A DNA stretch of 64,000 bases, taken from the NCBI GenBank assembly GCA_009777245.1, contig WRMF01000001.1:62001-126000 (forward strand). The letters are read 5' to 3'. A program made the translations under genes and the position numbers. The notes under the pieces are model-generated. The model ran no database searches. It had not been told where the DNA came from and was given only the letters and a program-made list of their open reading frames with translations. Position 1 is the stretch's first letter. Each line of letters starts with the position of its first letter. The stretch comes from Betaproteobacteria bacterium (GTDB lineage: Bacteria > Pseudomonadota > Gammaproteobacteria > Burkholderiales > Rhodocyclaceae). This document shows positions 55,490 through 64,000 of the stretch, one piece after another.

Positions 55490-55520
55490 GAGTTATCCTT
55501 TTCCAAAGTTCGGAAGTTCT

Positions 55521-56150
55521 TTACTTGGAATAAAGTTCGATGACCAGACCTTCGTTCAGGGTCGGGGAAAGTTCGGAACGCATCGGCATTGCCTTGAACG
55601 TGCCCTTGCCTTCCTTCAGGTCGACTGTTATCCATTCCGGGAACCCGCGCGACTCGGCGGCTTCCATCGCGGCTTTGACGCGCAGTTGCTTCCTGGCGCC
55701 CTCGGAAAGCGAAACGATGTCGCCCGGACGGACGGTATAAGAAGGAATGTTGACGCGCTTGCCATTGACGAGCACACCATTATGACGAACCACCTGACGA
55801 GCCTCGGCGCGGGAAACGCCAAAGCCCATGCGATAGGCGACAGAATCCAGCCGCGCCTCAAGCAGTTGCAACAGGTTTTCGCCAGTCTGGCCTTTCCTGC
55901 GCTCCGCTTCCGCAAAGGTGCGGCGAAACTGGGATTCCAGGACGCCATACGTCCGGCGGATTTTCTGCTTCGCGCGCAGATGCACTCCGTAGTCGGACAG
56001 GCGCGCGCCCGATTTTTGACCATGCTGGCCGGGCGCATGCGCGCGGTGCTCCAGAGAGCATTTATCGGAAAAGCACTTTTCGCCCTTGAGGAACAGTTTT
56101 TCCCCTTCGCGGCGACATTGACGACATTTGGGATCAAGATTGCGAGCCAC
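55521..56150 (-). CDS. rpsD: 30S ribosomal protein S4
   Basis: 209 residues. The N-terminal zinc-type cysteines [23 protein letters not shown] are kept (C-plus form), and the S4 RNA-binding domain follows ([20 protein letters not shown]). S4 nucleates 16S folding and in E. coli represses the alpha operon; a similar control here is possible but no pseudoknot was traced. Confidence 0.98.
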   Translation of the reverse strand: MARNLDPKCRQCRREGEKLFLKGEKCFSDKCSLEHRAHAPGQHGQKSGARLSDYGVHLRAKQKIRRTYGVLESQFRRTFAEAERRKGQTGENLLQLLEARLDSVAYRMGFGVSRAEARQVVRHNGVLVNGKRVNIPSYTVRPGDIVSLSEGARKQLRVKAAMEAAESRGFPEWITVDLKEGKGTFKAMPMRSELSPTLNEGLVIELYSK

Positions 56151-56160
56151 GTTCTACTCC

Positions 56161-56550
56161 TTAAATACGACGCTTTTTAGGCGGACGGCAACCGTTATGC
56201 GGAACCGGGGTAATGTCGGAAATTCCGGTAATTTTCATCCCCAGGGCATTCAAGGCGCGTACTGAGGATTCCCTGCCGGGGCCGGGGCCGCTGATGCAAA
56301 CTTCCAGATTCTTGACGCCGAATTCCTGCGCGGATCTGCCAGCGGCTTCCGCCGCTACCTGGGCGGCAAAGGGAGTGGACTTGCGCGATCCCTTGAAACC
56401 GGCGCCGCCGGAAGTCGCCCAGGCAAGGGTATTGCCCTGGCGATCGGTAATGGTAATGATCGTGTTGTTGAAAGAAGCGTGAATGTGGGCAATGCCCTCG
56501 ACCACATTCTTTTTGACTTTCTTTCGGACTTTTTGCGAGATTTTGGCCAT
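56161..56550 (-). CDS. rpsK: 30S ribosomal protein S11
   Basis: 129 residues; [20 protein letters not shown], then [20 protein letters not shown] and the end [15 protein letters not shown] are diagnostic. Platform protein next to mRNA. Between rpsM and rpsD. Confidence 0.98.
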   Translation of the reverse strand: MAKISQKVRKKVKKNVVEGIAHIHASFNNTIITITDRQGNTLAWATSGGAGFKGSRKSTPFAAQVAAEAAGRSAQEFGVKNLEVCISGPGPGRESSVRALNALGMKITGISDITPVPHNGCRPPKKRRI

Positions 56551-56559
56551 GATTATTCC

Positions 56560-56925
56560 TTACTTCTTCTTGCCCGCGATTGCCTTGCGCGGCCCTTTAC
56601 GGGTGCGCGCATTGGTGCGGGTGCGCTGGCCACGGCAAGGCAAGCCCTTGCGATGGCGCAGACCGCGATAACAGCCAAGATCCATCAGACGCTTGACGTT
56701 CATGGTGACTTCGCGTCGCAAATCGCCTTCGACGGCAAATTTGCCGACTTCGTCGCGCAACCTGTCCATGTCGGCGTCCGACAAATCCTTGATTTTTGCG
56801 GAACGAACCACGCCAGCCGCATCGCAGATTTTCTGCGCCCGCGAACGACCAATGCCATAAATGGCGGTCAACGCGATTTCCGCGTGCTGGTGATTCGGAA
56901 TGTTTACCCCTGCGATACGGGCCAT
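56560..56925 (-). CDS. rpsM: 30S ribosomal protein S13
   Basis: 121 residues; [20 protein letters not shown] start, [16 protein letters not shown], and [20 protein letters not shown] with a lysine-rich tail. Contacts the P-site tRNA and the 50S central bridge. First gene of the classical alpha operon. Confidence 0.98.
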   Translation of the reverse strand: MARIAGVNIPNHQHAEIALTAIYGIGRSRAQKICDAAGVVRSAKIKDLSDADMDRLRDEVGKFAVEGDLRREVTMNVKRLMDLGCYRGLRHRKGLPCRGQRTRTNARTRKGPRKAIAGKKK

Positions 56926-56965
56926 TGCTTCACTCCAACTATGTTGAAAAAAGGGACGACAAAAA

Positions 56966-57079
56966 TCAACCCTGACGTTGCTTGTGGCGCGGATCCTTGC
57001 ACAGGATGCGTACCACGCCTTTACGGCGAATCACCTTGCAATGGCGGCAGATTCGCTTGACCGAAGGCATTACTTTCAT
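56966..57079 (-). CDS. rpmJ: 50S ribosomal protein L36
   Basis: 37 residues, [20 protein letters not shown] and onward to [10 protein letters not shown]. The zinc ligands C-x2-C, C and H are all present, so this is the zinc-binding (C-plus) form. Located between infA and rpsM. Confidence 0.97.
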   Translation of the reverse strand: MKVMPSVKRICRHCKVIRRKGVVRILCKDPRHKQRQG

Positions 57080-57158
57080 TCGACGACTCCTAAAATCAGG
57101 AAGATGGGGAAAGCAGCCGCGCTCCCGTCCCTTCCGGGGTTTTTGCGTAGAGAATCAT

Positions 57159-57377
57159 TCATTTCGTTCGGAACGTAATCCGCCCTCGCGTCAAATCATA
57201 CGGCGTCATTTCCACCGTTACCTTGTCGCCGGGCAAAATACGGATGTAGTGCATCCGCATCTTTCCGGAAATCGTGGCATGAATTTCATGTCCGTTATCA
57301 AGCCTGACCCTGAAGGTCGCGCTGGGGAGGTTCTCCAATACCTCGCCCTGCATTTCAATGGATTCTTCTTTCGCCAT
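57159..57377 (-). CDS. infA: Translation initiation factor IF-1
   Basis: 72 residues of S1/OB fold; EGEVLENLP-like start (here [20 protein letters not shown]), [20 protein letters not shown] and the end [12 protein letters not shown]. It binds the ribosomal A site during initiation. Its place between secY and rpmJ is common in betaproteobacteria but not in E. coli. Confidence 0.98.
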   Translation of the reverse strand: MAKEESIEMQGEVLENLPSATFRVRLDNGHEIHATISGKMRMHYIRILPGDKVTVEMTPYDLTRGRITFRTK

Positions 57378-57384
57378 CTTTAAG

Positions 57385-58725
57385 TTAACGCGCGGGCGAG
57401 CCGCCGCCCTTGAAATTGACTTTCTTCTTCAGCAGTCCCTCGTACTGCTGCGTCATTATATAGGCTTGCACCTGCTGCATGAAATCCATGGTGACAACCA
57501 CAATAATGAGTAGTGAAGTTCCGCCAAAGTAGAAAGGAACATTCCATTCCAGAATCAAAAACTCAGGCAACAGGCAGACCAGAGTGATGTAAATCGCCCC
57601 CACCATGGTCAACCGCAGCAACACCCTGTCAATGTAGCGCGCCGTCTGTTCGCCGGGACGGATTCCGGGAATTACCCCGCCGCTTTTTTTCAGGTTGTCC
57701 GCCACCTCCCTGGAATTGAAAACCAGCGCGGTATAGAAAAAACAGAAGAAAATGATAAAGGCGGCATAAAGCAGCACATAGGGGGGCTGACCGGGCGACA
57801 AGGTAGCGGCAATGTCTTTCAGCCAAGTCATGGAGTCGCCGGAGGCAAACCAGCTTGCCGCCGTCGCCGGAAAAAGAATTATGCTGGATGCGAAAATCGG
57901 CGGAATGACCCCGGACATATTGAGCTTCAGGAAGATGGGAGAAGACTGCCCCTCATAGAGACGATTGCCCACCTGCCGCTTCATGTAATTGACCGGAATC
58001 TTGCGGATGCCGCGCTCGACAAAAATAACACAAGCCGTTACCAAAGCCACCAGCAAGCAGATCAAGATGGCTATCAGCGGGTGCATGGCTCCTTCATTAA
58101 CCAGCGTCAGCGTGCCGCCAATGGCGCTGGGCAAGCCTGCCACAATCCCCGCGAAGATGATGATGGAAATGCCGTTGCCCAAACCGCGCTCGGTAATTTG
58201 TTCACCCAGCCATACCAAGAACATGGTTCCGGTCGTGAGCGTCGTAACAGCGGTGAGCCGGAATACAAAACCGGGGTCATAGACCAGTCCCGATTGAGAC
58301 TCCATCGCAACGGCAATGCCGAGCGACTGGGCGCAAGCAAGCAACAGCGCGCCGTAACGGGTGTACTCGGTAATCTTGCGACGCCCGGCTTCGCCTTCTT
58401 TTCTCAACGCTTCCAGTTGCGGCACGGTATAGGTCATCAGTTGCATGATGATGGAAGCGGAAATGTAGGGCATGATTCCCAGCGTAAAAATGGCGAATCG
58501 GCTTAACGCGCCGCCGGAAAACATGTTCAGCATCCCCATGATGCCGCCTTGCTGCGATTGGAACAATTCCGCAAGCGCAATCGGGTTGATGCCCGGCACG
58601 GGAATATGCGCGCCGATGCGAAACACAACCATTGCGCCCAGCAGGAACAGCAAACGGCGACGCAAATCGCCGAATTTCCCGCCGGAAACCCGATTCATCA
58701 GAGTATTGCTTGCCGGATTCGCCAA
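57385..58725 (-). CDS. secY: Preprotein translocase subunit SecY
   Basis: 446 residues and ten membrane segments. ISxxLIRKVR-type N-terminus ([19 protein letters not shown]), plug region [20 protein letters not shown], the cytoplasmic loops [20 protein letters not shown] and [20 protein letters not shown] that bind SecA and ribosomes. Pore of the Sec channel driven by the SecA encoded at 21053. Confidence 0.99.
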   Translation of the reverse strand: MANPASNTLMNRVSGGKFGDLRRRLLFLLGAMVVFRIGAHIPVPGINPIALAELFQSQQGGIMGMLNMFSGGALSRFAIFTLGIMPYISASIIMQLMTYTVPQLEALRKEGEAGRRKITEYTRYGALLLACAQSLGIAVAMESQSGLVYDPGFVFRLTAVTTLTTGTMFLVWLGEQITERGLGNGISIIIFAGIVAGLPSAIGGTLTLVNEGAMHPLIAILICLLVALVTACVIFVERGIRKIPVNYMKRQVGNRLYEGQSSPIFLKLNMSGVIPPIFASSIILFPATAASWFASGDSMTWLKDIAATLSPGQPPYVLLYAAFIIFFCFFYTALVFNSREVADNLKKSGGVIPGIRPGEQTARYIDRVLLRLTMVGAIYITLVCLLPEFLILEWNVPFYFGGTSLLIIVVVTMDFMQQVQAYIMTQQYEGLLKKKVNFKGGGSPAR

Positions 58726-58743
58726 GATATTCTCCCCTGAAAA

Positions 58744-59175
58744 TTATTCCACGCTGCCGCCTGCGGCAAGAATTGCGGCCTTCGCGCCCTTGGTCGCGGC
58801 AACGCCCTTCAAGATTACCTTACGGGTAATTGCCCCGGAAAGAATCACCTTGGCGACAAGAATATCCTGCCCGACAAGACCCGCCTGTTTCAAGGCGAGC
58901 AGATCAATTTCCTCAATCGGCAGGACGTTAAGCGCGGACAAGCGCACTTCGGCGCGAGTGGATTTGGTCATGGAGACAAAACCGCGCTTGGGCAGACGGC
59001 GATAAAGCGGCATTTGCCCGCCTTCAAAACCTACCTTGTGAAAACCGCCGGCGCGGGCTTTTTGCCCCTTGTGGCCGCGACCACAGGTTTTGCCAAGACC
59101 GGAGCCAACTCCGCGCCCGACCCGCTTGCCGGACTGCTTGGCGCCTTCGGCTGGCTTGATGGTATTCAAACGCAT
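58744..59175 (-). CDS. rplO: 50S ribosomal protein L15
   Basis: 143-144 residues; [20 protein letters not shown] then [20 protein letters not shown] and [21 protein letters not shown] 59175 has GAGGA six bases upstream and is preferred to the in-frame codon at 59190. Precedes secY by 18 bases. Confidence 0.98.
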   Translation of the reverse strand: MRLNTIKPAEGAKQSGKRVGRGVGSGLGKTCGRGHKGQKARAGGFHKVGFEGGQMPLYRRLPKRGFVSMTKSTRAEVRLSALNVLPIEEIDLLALKQAGLVGQDILVAKVILSGAITRKVILKGVAATKGAKAAILAAGGSVE

Positions 59176-59177
59176 GG

Positions 59178-59360
59178 TCATTCCTCGCATTTCAAGAGAT
59201 AGGCAACCTTCTGGATCATGCCGCGAATCGCGGGCGTATCCTCCAGGGTCACGGTGTGATTCAGGCGTCTTAGCCCCAGGCCGCGCACTGTGGCGCGATG
59301 AGATTCCTTGGTTCCGATAATGCTTTTTATCAGCGTCACCTTGAGAGATTTTTCAGCCAT
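59178..59360 (-). CDS. rpmD: 50S ribosomal protein L30
   Basis: 60 residues, [20 protein letters not shown], then [20 protein letters not shown]. The ATG at 59360 (MAEKSLKV) follows GGAG; the frame opens five codons earlier. Between rpsE and rplO. Confidence 0.97.
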   Translation of the reverse strand: MAEKSLKVTLIKSIIGTKESHRATVRGLGLRRLNHTVTLEDTPAIRGMIQKVAYLLKCEE

Positions 59361-59371
59361 TCGCCGCTCCT

Positions 59372-59893
59372 TCAAGCCAGAATATCCTCCACCCGCTTAC
59401 CGCGCTTGGCGGCAATCTCGGCTGGAGTATTCATACGCGCAAGACCGTCCAGGGTAGCGCGCACGATGTTGTAAGGATTGGTGGAACCGTGCGCCTTGGC
59501 TACCACATTGGTAATGCCGACCACCTCGAAAACCGCGCGCATGGCTCCGCCCGCGATGATGCCGGTTCCGTCCGGCGCGGGCTGGATCATGACCTTGGTA
59601 GCGCCATGCTTGCCGGTGACAGTGTGATGCAGGGTTCCGCTTTTCAGGCTTACCTTGAACATTCTGCGGCGGGCTTCTTCCATCGCCTTTTGCACCGCGA
59701 CCGGCACTTCACGAGACTTGCCCTTGCCCATGCCGACTCTGCCGTCGCCATCGCCCACCACGGTAAGCGCCGCAAAACCAAGAATCCGTCCGCCCTTTAC
59801 CACCTTGGTAACGCGGTTTACGGCAACCATTTTCTCCCGAAGACCGTCGCCTTGTTCTTCGGCTTGCTGTACTTTCTTGCTTGCTTTAGCCAT
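59372..59893 (-). CDS. rpsE: 30S ribosomal protein S5
   Basis: 173 residues: double-stranded-RNA-binding-like N-domain ([40 protein letters not shown]) and C-domain ([20 protein letters not shown], then [20 protein letters not shown]). Involved in decoding fidelity. Between rplR and rpmD. Confidence 0.98.
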   Translation of the reverse strand: MAKASKKVQQAEEQGDGLREKMVAVNRVTKVVKGGRILGFAALTVVGDGDGRVGMGKGKSREVPVAVQKAMEEARRRMFKVSLKSGTLHHTVTGKHGATKVMIQPAPDGTGIIAGGAMRAVFEVVGITNVVAKAHGSTNPYNIVRATLDGLARMNTPAEIAAKRGKRVEDILA

Positions 59894-59907
59894 TTCTTCC
59901 TCGCGCC

Positions 59908-60264
59908 TTAGAACTTCAAACCGTTTTCACGGGCTGCCTCGGCCAGCGCCTCGACGCGACCGTGATACTGAAAGCCGGAACGGTCAAACGCCACAGCCTC
60001 GACGCCTGCCGCCCTGGCTCGCTCGGCGATCAGCTTGCCGATAACGGAAGCCGCCGCCTTGTCTCCGCCGTTAGCGACATTCTTTTTGATTTCCGCCTCT
60101 AAAGTGGAAGCGGCAGCCAGCACCCTGCCGCCACAGGCGCTGATGATCTGCGCGTAAATGTGGCTGTTCGTACGATTGACGGACAAGCGAACGGCTTTCT
60201 GTTCGGCAATCCTGGCTCTTGTTTTCGCGGCGCGGCGCAAACGCGCCTGTTTTTTGTTCTGCAT
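59908..60264 (-). CDS. rplR: 50S ribosomal protein L18
   Basis: 118 residues; [20 protein letters not shown], then [16 protein letters not shown] and the end [19 protein letters not shown]. Binds 5S rRNA with L5. Between rplF and rpsE. Confidence 0.98.
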   Translation of the reverse strand: MQNKKQARLRRAAKTRARIAEQKAVRLSVNRTNSHIYAQIISACGGRVLAAASTLEAEIKKNVANGGDKAAASVIGKLIAERARAAGVEAVAFDRSGFQYHGRVEALAEAARENGLKF

Positions 60265-60273
60265 ATGTCCTCC

Positions 60274-60807
60274 TTACTTCTTCTTGGTTTCCTTGAGGAC
60301 AATGACTTCATCGGCATAACGCACACCTTTGCCCTTGTAGGGTTCGGGACGGCGGTACGCGCGAATATCGGCGGCCACCTGGCCTACCTGCTGCTTGTCC
60401 ACGCCCTTGATTATGATTTCGGTCTGGGTAGGCGTCTCAACCTTCACTCCGGCAGGCATCTTGTGCGCCACCGGATGCGAGAACCCAAGGGTCAGATTGA
60501 GCGCATCGCCCTGTGCCTGAGCGCGATAACCAACGCCTACCAGAATCAGCTTTTTCTCAAAGCCTTTGCTTACGCCGATTACCATGTTGTTCAGATTGGC
60601 GCGTACTGTTCCCCACAGGGCAGGGCTGTTTTCCACGCCCTCGACACGTTCGCAGCGCACAATACCGCCTTCCTGCACAATGGAAACCGCCGAATTCGCC
60701 GCCATCTTCAGGGAACCCAAAGGCCCCTTGACATTGATCTCCCGCTCATCCGCACGGACTTCAACTCCGGCGGGAAGGGAAATCGGGTTTTTACCAACTC
60801 TGGACAT
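60274..60807 (-). CDS. rplF: 50S ribosomal protein L6
   Basis: 177 residues; [17 protein letters not shown] start at 60807 with GGGGAGGGG upstream, [20 protein letters not shown], and the end [20 protein letters not shown]. Lies near the sarcin-ricin loop and factor-binding site. Between rpsH and rplR. Confidence 0.98.
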   Translation of the reverse strand: MSRVGKNPISLPAGVEVRADEREINVKGPLGSLKMAANSAVSIVQEGGIVRCERVEGVENSPALWGTVRANLNNMVIGVSKGFEKKLILVGVGYRAQAQGDALNLTLGFSHPVAHKMPAGVKVETPTQTEIIIKGVDKQQVGQVAADIRAYRRPEPYKGKGVRYADEVIVLKETKKK

Positions 60808-60818
60808 GACCCCTCCCC

Positions 60819-61217
60819 TCAAGCGACCAAACAGAGCACTTCGCCGCCCACACGGGAAGCGCGCGCGCTGCGATCCGTCATTACGCCCCTGGGCGTCGAC
60901 ACAATGGCAATCCCCAGACCATTCATGACGCGGGGAATGTCATCAAAGCCCTTGTAAATCCGAAGGCCGGGTCTGGAGACCCGTTCAATGCGCTCAATCA
61001 CCGGACGACCGGCGTAGTATTTGAGCACGATTTCAAGGGTCGCCTTGTTGCCCGGAAGAGTCTTGACGGCAAAATCGTCAACATAACCCTCAGCCTTCAG
61101 CACAGCGGCAATCGCTGCTTTCAGCTTGGAGGCGGGCATTGCCACAGCGGATTTTTCCGCCAACTGGGCGTTGCGGATGCGGGTCAGCATGTCCGCTATC
61201 GGATCGCTCATTGCCAT
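60819..61217 (-). CDS. rpsH: 30S ribosomal protein S8
   Basis: 132 residues; [20 protein letters not shown], and the end [23 protein letters not shown] 61217 has GGAGG at good distance, so two residues (MA) precede the usual start. In E. coli S8 represses the spc operon by binding near the rplE start; the same loop was not traced here. Confidence 0.98.
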   Translation of the reverse strand: MAMSDPIADMLTRIRNAQLAEKSAVAMPASKLKAAIAAVLKAEGYVDDFAVKTLPGNKATLEIVLKYYAGRPVIERIERVSRPGLRIYKGFDDIPRVMNGLGIAIVSTPRGVMTDRSARASRVGGEVLCLVA

Positions 61218-61235
61218 ATTTCAATCCTCCCCGGC

Positions 61236-61541
61236 TTACCAACTGGCCTTGACAACCCCCGGAATCTGACCCTCAAAGGCCAATTCCCGGATTTTGTTGC
61301 GGCACATGCCAAATTTGCGGAACACGCCACGGGGACGCCCCGTGAGCTGACAACGATTACGCAAGCGCGAGGGACTTGAATTGCGGGGAAGCTGCTGCAA
61401 TTTGAGCCGCGCCTCATAACGCTCGGCATCGGAGAAAGTCGCGTCGTTAATGATCTCAAGAAGAGCGTCGCGCTTTTTCGCGTACCTGGCCACCAGGGCG
61501 CGGCGCTTGTCTTCACGGTTAATCAGGGCAAGTTTCGCCAT
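61236..61541 (-). CDS. rpsN: 30S ribosomal protein S14
   Basis: 101 residues, the long zinc-free form: no CxxC pairs; [20 protein letters not shown], then [20 protein letters not shown] and the end [11 protein letters not shown]. Between rplE and rpsH. Confidence 0.98.
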   Translation of the reverse strand: MAKLALINREDKRRALVARYAKKRDALLEIINDATFSDAERYEARLKLQQLPRNSSPSRLRNRCQLTGRPRGVFRKFGMCRNKIRELAFEGQIPGVVKASW

Positions 61542-61548
61542 GTCAGTC

Positions 61549-62088
61549 TCAATTCTTGAAAGGAAATTTGAACGCGGCGAGCAGAGCTTTTGCCTCCTCG
61601 TCCGTTTTCGCTGTTGTAGTGATGCTGATGTTCAGTCCGCGAAGCGAGTCAATCTTGTCGTACTCGATTTCGGGAAAGATGATTTGCTCTTTCACGCCCA
61701 TGTTGTAGTTGCCGCGTCCGTCGAAACCTTTGACCGCCATGCCGCGAAAGTCGCGGATACGGGGCATGGCCACGCTGATCAAACGGTCAAGAAATTCATA
61801 CATGCGTACTCCGCGTAGCGTCACCATGCAGCCGATCGGGTAATTGTCCCGAATCTTGAAGCCAGCAATGGATTTTTTCGCCTTGGTGACCACTGGCTTC
61901 TGACCGGCGATTTTCTGCATGTCGCCCACCGCGTTTTCCAGAACTTTCTTGTCTGCCGCCGCTTCGCCCACGCCCATGTTGAGCGTCACCTTGGCAATGC
62001 GCGGCACTTCCATAACGGACTTGTAGCCAAAGCGCGTTTTCAGCGCCTCGGTAACATCCGTCCTGTATAAATCAAGCAAACGAGCCAT
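61549..62088 (-). CDS. rplE: 50S ribosomal protein L5
   Basis: 179 residues; [40 protein letters not shown], and [20 protein letters not shown]. Binds 5S rRNA and contacts P-site tRNA. Between rplX and rpsN. Confidence 0.98.
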   Translation of the reverse strand: MARLLDLYRTDVTEALKTRFGYKSVMEVPRIAKVTLNMGVGEAAADKKVLENAVGDMQKIAGQKPVVTKAKKSIAGFKIRDNYPIGCMVTLRGVRMYEFLDRLISVAMPRIRDFRGMAVKGFDGRGNYNMGVKEQIIFPEIEYDKIDSLRGLNISITTTAKTDEEAKALLAAFKFPFKN

Positions 62089-62097
62089 GTCGTATCC

Positions 62098-62433
62098 TTA
62101 CAGCTTCACCAACTCGCCGTTCGACTTGAACACGCGGGTACGTTGAAATTTCTTGCGACCGCCCTCGACCTGCTCCACCTTGACGCGGACGCGATCAGCC
62201 TTGCCGGTGGCCGGATTGAAAATTGCCACATTGGAAATGTGGATTGGCATTTCCTTGTCGGTAATGCCGCCCGGAATGCCTTTCATGGGGTTGGGGCGGG
62301 TATGCTTTTTGACGACGTTTACGCCCTCGACCAGCAGACGCTCCGAATCAACGCGCGCGCGCACCGTGCCGCGCCGTCCCTTATCCTTGCCGGCAATTAT
62401 GATCACTTCGTCGCCCTTGCAAATCTTTTCCAT
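62098..62433 (-). CDS. rplX: 50S ribosomal protein L24
   Basis: 111 residues with a KOW motif near the start: [20 protein letters not shown], then [20 protein letters not shown]. An assembly initiator of the 50S. The C-terminal tail [14 protein letters not shown] is a few residues longer than in E. coli. Between rplN and rplE. Confidence 0.98.
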   Translation of the reverse strand: MEKICKGDEVIIIAGKDKGRRGTVRARVDSERLLVEGVNVVKKHTRPNPMKGIPGGITDKEMPIHISNVAIFNPATGKADRVRVKVEQVEGGRKKFQRTRVFKSNGELVKL

Positions 62434-62443
62434 CGGGAACTCC

Positions 62444-62812
62444 TTACAGCACTTCCGGCGCGAGCGACACGATCTTCATGTAACGCTCGGTACGCAACTC
62501 GCGCGTCACCGGCCCGAAGATACGAGTGCCGATCGGCTCCAACTTGTTATTCAAGAGCACTGCGGCGTTGCCGTCGAACTTCACCAGCGAGCCGTCGGGA
62601 CGACGCACGCCCTTGGCAGTACGCACCACGACCGCGTTGTAGACATCGCCTTTTTTGACGCGACCGCGCGGGGCGGCGTCCTTGACGCTCACCTTGATGA
62701 CATCGCCGATACCGGCATAGCGGCGCTTGGAGCCGCCCAGCACCTTGATACACATTACCGAACGCGCGCCGGTGTTATCGGCCACGTTCAGAACCGTTTG
62801 CATCTGAATCAT
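62444..62812 (-). CDS. rplN: 50S ribosomal protein L14
   Basis: 122 residues; [40 protein letters not shown], and the end [14 protein letters not shown]. First gene of the spc operon. rpsQ, rpmC and rplP, which usually precede it, are absent: the opposite-strand gene at 63041 lies there instead. Confidence 0.98.
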   Translation of the reverse strand: MIQMQTVLNVADNTGARSVMCIKVLGGSKRRYAGIGDVIKVSVKDAAPRGRVKKGDVYNAVVVRTAKGVRRPDGSLVKFDGNAAVLLNNKLEPIGTRIFGPVTRELRTERYMKIVSLAPEVL

Positions 62813-62911
62813 GTAAAAAACTCCAACTTATTCCGCTTGAACGGACAGTCTTGGAACCCGTAAAGGGAGAAAAATCTGTATCCGTACCCGAAAGAGCACG
62901 AAAGAGGCGGA

Positions 62912-62940
62912 ATTATCCATAGTTGTCCAAAGCCTGTCAA
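62912..62940 (-). promoter_or_regulatory. Near-consensus promoter of the spc/alpha operon
   Basis: Minus strand TTGACA (62935-62940), 17-base spacer, GATAAT (62912-62917). Start of transcription near 62905, leaving a leader of about 90 bases before rplN. Ribosomal operons normally have such strong promoters. Confidence 0.85.
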
Positions 62941-62969
62941 CAGGATTTTTCTTTATTTTCAATTTTTAC

Positions 62970-62997
62970 TTGCATTTGGAGCAGGCTATGCCATAAT
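62970..62997 (+). promoter_or_regulatory. Predicted promoter of the pseudo-receiver/GGDEF-like gene
   Basis: Plus strand TTGCAT (62970-62975), 16-base spacer, CATAAT (62992-62997). Back to back with the spc promoter, about 40 bases before the ATG at 63041. Confidence 0.55.
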
Positions 62998-63040
62998 CAA
63001 CGGATAATTCTGTCGCTTTTTCTGGAACAGGTAATCGAAT

Positions 63041-63991
63041 ATGGGAAACATTCTTTTGGCGCACGAATCCAAGACCGTGCGCGCAACCTTGAAAACCTAC
63101 CTCAAACCGTCGCACAAGGTGTTGGAAGCGTCAGACAGCGATGCTGCCTGGCACTTGCTGGTTCTTCGCAACGACTTGAACGCAGTCGTTGCAGGGCCTG
63201 ATCTGGGCATGTCGACCGGCATGTCCCTGTTGGAGCGCGTGCGCAAAAACGCATTGTTGCGCCTGAAGAACATGCCCTTTTACTTCATCGGCTCGGAGAC
63301 GCGAATCGCGGAACTGATCAAGGACGCCAAAAGAGCCGGAGCAAACGGTTTTCTGCATACCGGCATGAAAAGCCAGGAAGTGCTGGACATTCTGAATCCC
63401 GCAATCGGCGATCCAACGGAATCAGCCTCTGAAGATGCTCCCGAGCCGGAAGCCATAGCGAAGTCTTCCGAGCCGAAAGAGGCTCCTGAGCCTAAAAAGA
63501 CCGCCGGCAAACGCGCCATCAAAACCGGCCTGATCGAAAGCGCGCCAATGTCGCCCAAGCTCTTTGAGGAGGCGGTTTTGCGCCAGTATTCCGTGCCGGG
63601 GCAACGAGGCGCGATTCTCTGTTGCGCGATCGCAAATTATCACGATATGGTCAAAAATCTTGGCGAGGACACCGCTACCCGCATTGTCTCAAAACTGACC
63701 AAACTGGCGCAGACCAGAATCGGCAGCAGCGACATCATCAGCATCTACGCTCCCGGCGTATTTGCCATCTCTACGCTTGGCGGAACGCTCTTGGCCTGCG
63801 ATAAATTCGCAACCCAGCTTAAAAAGAATCTGGCTGCCGCCAAAATCGCGGTACAAGGAAAGCCTTTGTCCATTTCGATTATCTCGGCCTTTGCCGCCAT
63901 TCCGGAGGATGGCGATCTTTCCGGCAAGGAGATACTCGAACTGGCAAAATACCGGCTTGTGAAGACCTTGCATGAGGCGAAAAAACGCTGA
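63041..63991 (+). CDS. Pseudo-receiver protein with degenerate GGDEF-like domain
   Basis: 316 residues. The N-terminal 120 have a CheY-like layout (MGNILLAHESKTVRATLKTY, LLERVRKNALLRLKNMPFYF, AKRAGANGFLHTGM), but the phosphorylated aspartate position reads AVVAGPDLG, so ordinary phosphorylation is doubtful. A Pro/Glu/Lys-rich linker of about 45 residues follows. The last 140 residues resemble a GGDEF fold (AILCCAIANYHDMVKNLGED, IVSKLTKLAQTRIGSSDIIS), but where GGDEF should be there is YAPGVFAIST. It is probably not a cyclase and may be a binding or signalling scaffold. Target unknown. Confidence 0.75.
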   Translation: MGNILLAHESKTVRATLKTYLKPSHKVLEASDSDAAWHLLVLRNDLNAVVAGPDLGMSTGMSLLERVRKNALLRLKNMPFYFIGSETRIAELIKDAKRAGANGFLHTGMKSQEVLDILNPAIGDPTESASEDAPEPEAIAKSSEPKEAPEPKKTAGKRAIKTGLIESAPMSPKLFEEAVLRQYSVPGQRGAILCCAIANYHDMVKNLGEDTATRIVSKLTKLAQTRIGSSDIISIYAPGVFAISTLGGTLLACDKFATQLKKNLAAAKIAVQGKPLSISIISAFAAIPEDGDLSGKEILELAKYRLVKTLHEAKKR

Positions 63992-64000
63992 CGGCGTCCG

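Overview
The window looks like a chromosomal segment of a betaproteobacterium; the exact lineage cannot be settled by eye. Supporting signs are the block rsmB-DUF4390-ntrY-ntrX-trkA-trkH, infA lying between secY and rpmJ in the ribosomal operon, secA followed (after an insertion) by argJ, a three-subunit transhydrogenase, a class I PHA synthase and a coaBC-dut pair. Most genes are housekeeping, closely packed and moderately GC-rich. A few lower-GC accessory patches and many small palindromic repeats interrupt them.

Layout. 1-1418: end of a type IV pilus operon (pilC, pilD). 1447-9757: rsmB, a DUF4390 protein, the NtrY/NtrX two-component pair and the TrkA/TrkH potassium system. 9783-12547 (minus): hom followed by ccmH and ccmI. 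12736-15259: an exported-type Fe superoxide dismutase convergent with msbA. 15393-20810: coaBC, dut, an unknown lipoprotein, a Rap1a/Tai-like protein, an NSS transporter, rlmE and trpF. 20864-20940: tRNA-Arg(ACG). 21053-26996: secA and argJ, with an AT-richer cassette of unknown genes between them. 27015-34322 (minus): ampG-like, rdgC, trmB, thiG, thiS, an unknown membrane-anchored protein, an M20 amidohydrolase and a PEBP protein. 34415-37304 (minus): remains of a type III restriction-modification system next to an intact-looking AAA ATPase/DUF4276 pair, probably a small defence island. 37459-43775 (minus): ychF, purU, phaC, hisD, hisG. Between phaC and hisD, the plus strand carries a promoter-like sequence and a strong terminator but no gene, which suggests a small RNA. 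43883-49162 (minus): smr, trxB, bioD, bioC, bioH, bioF. 49339-50003: FitAB/VapBC-type toxin-antitoxin. 50122-52973: pntB, pntAb, pntAa. 53279-53982: a frameshifted lipoprotein gene. 54063-62812 (minus): spc and alpha ribosomal operons from rplN to rplQ, including secY, infA and rpoA, with a near-consensus promoter at one end and a strong terminator at the other. 63041-63991: a pseudo-receiver/degenerate-GGDEF protein.

How the genes work together. NtrYX is a membrane sensor with its regulator, next to K+ uptake. The biotin genes form an overlapping minus-strand unit (bioH-bioC-bioD-trxB-smr), with bioF upstream across a repeat element. The spc/alpha genes make ribosomal proteins, the SecY channel and the RNA polymerase alpha subunit, and SecA is encoded elsewhere in the window. 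The less ordinary content is the predicted sRNA at about 41656-41757, the secA-argJ cassette (24020-25684), the ATPase/DUF4276 pair, the two-start superoxide dismutase and the NtrX whose AAA+ motifs have eroded. All functional calls come from reading motifs in the translated sequence; no database search was run.
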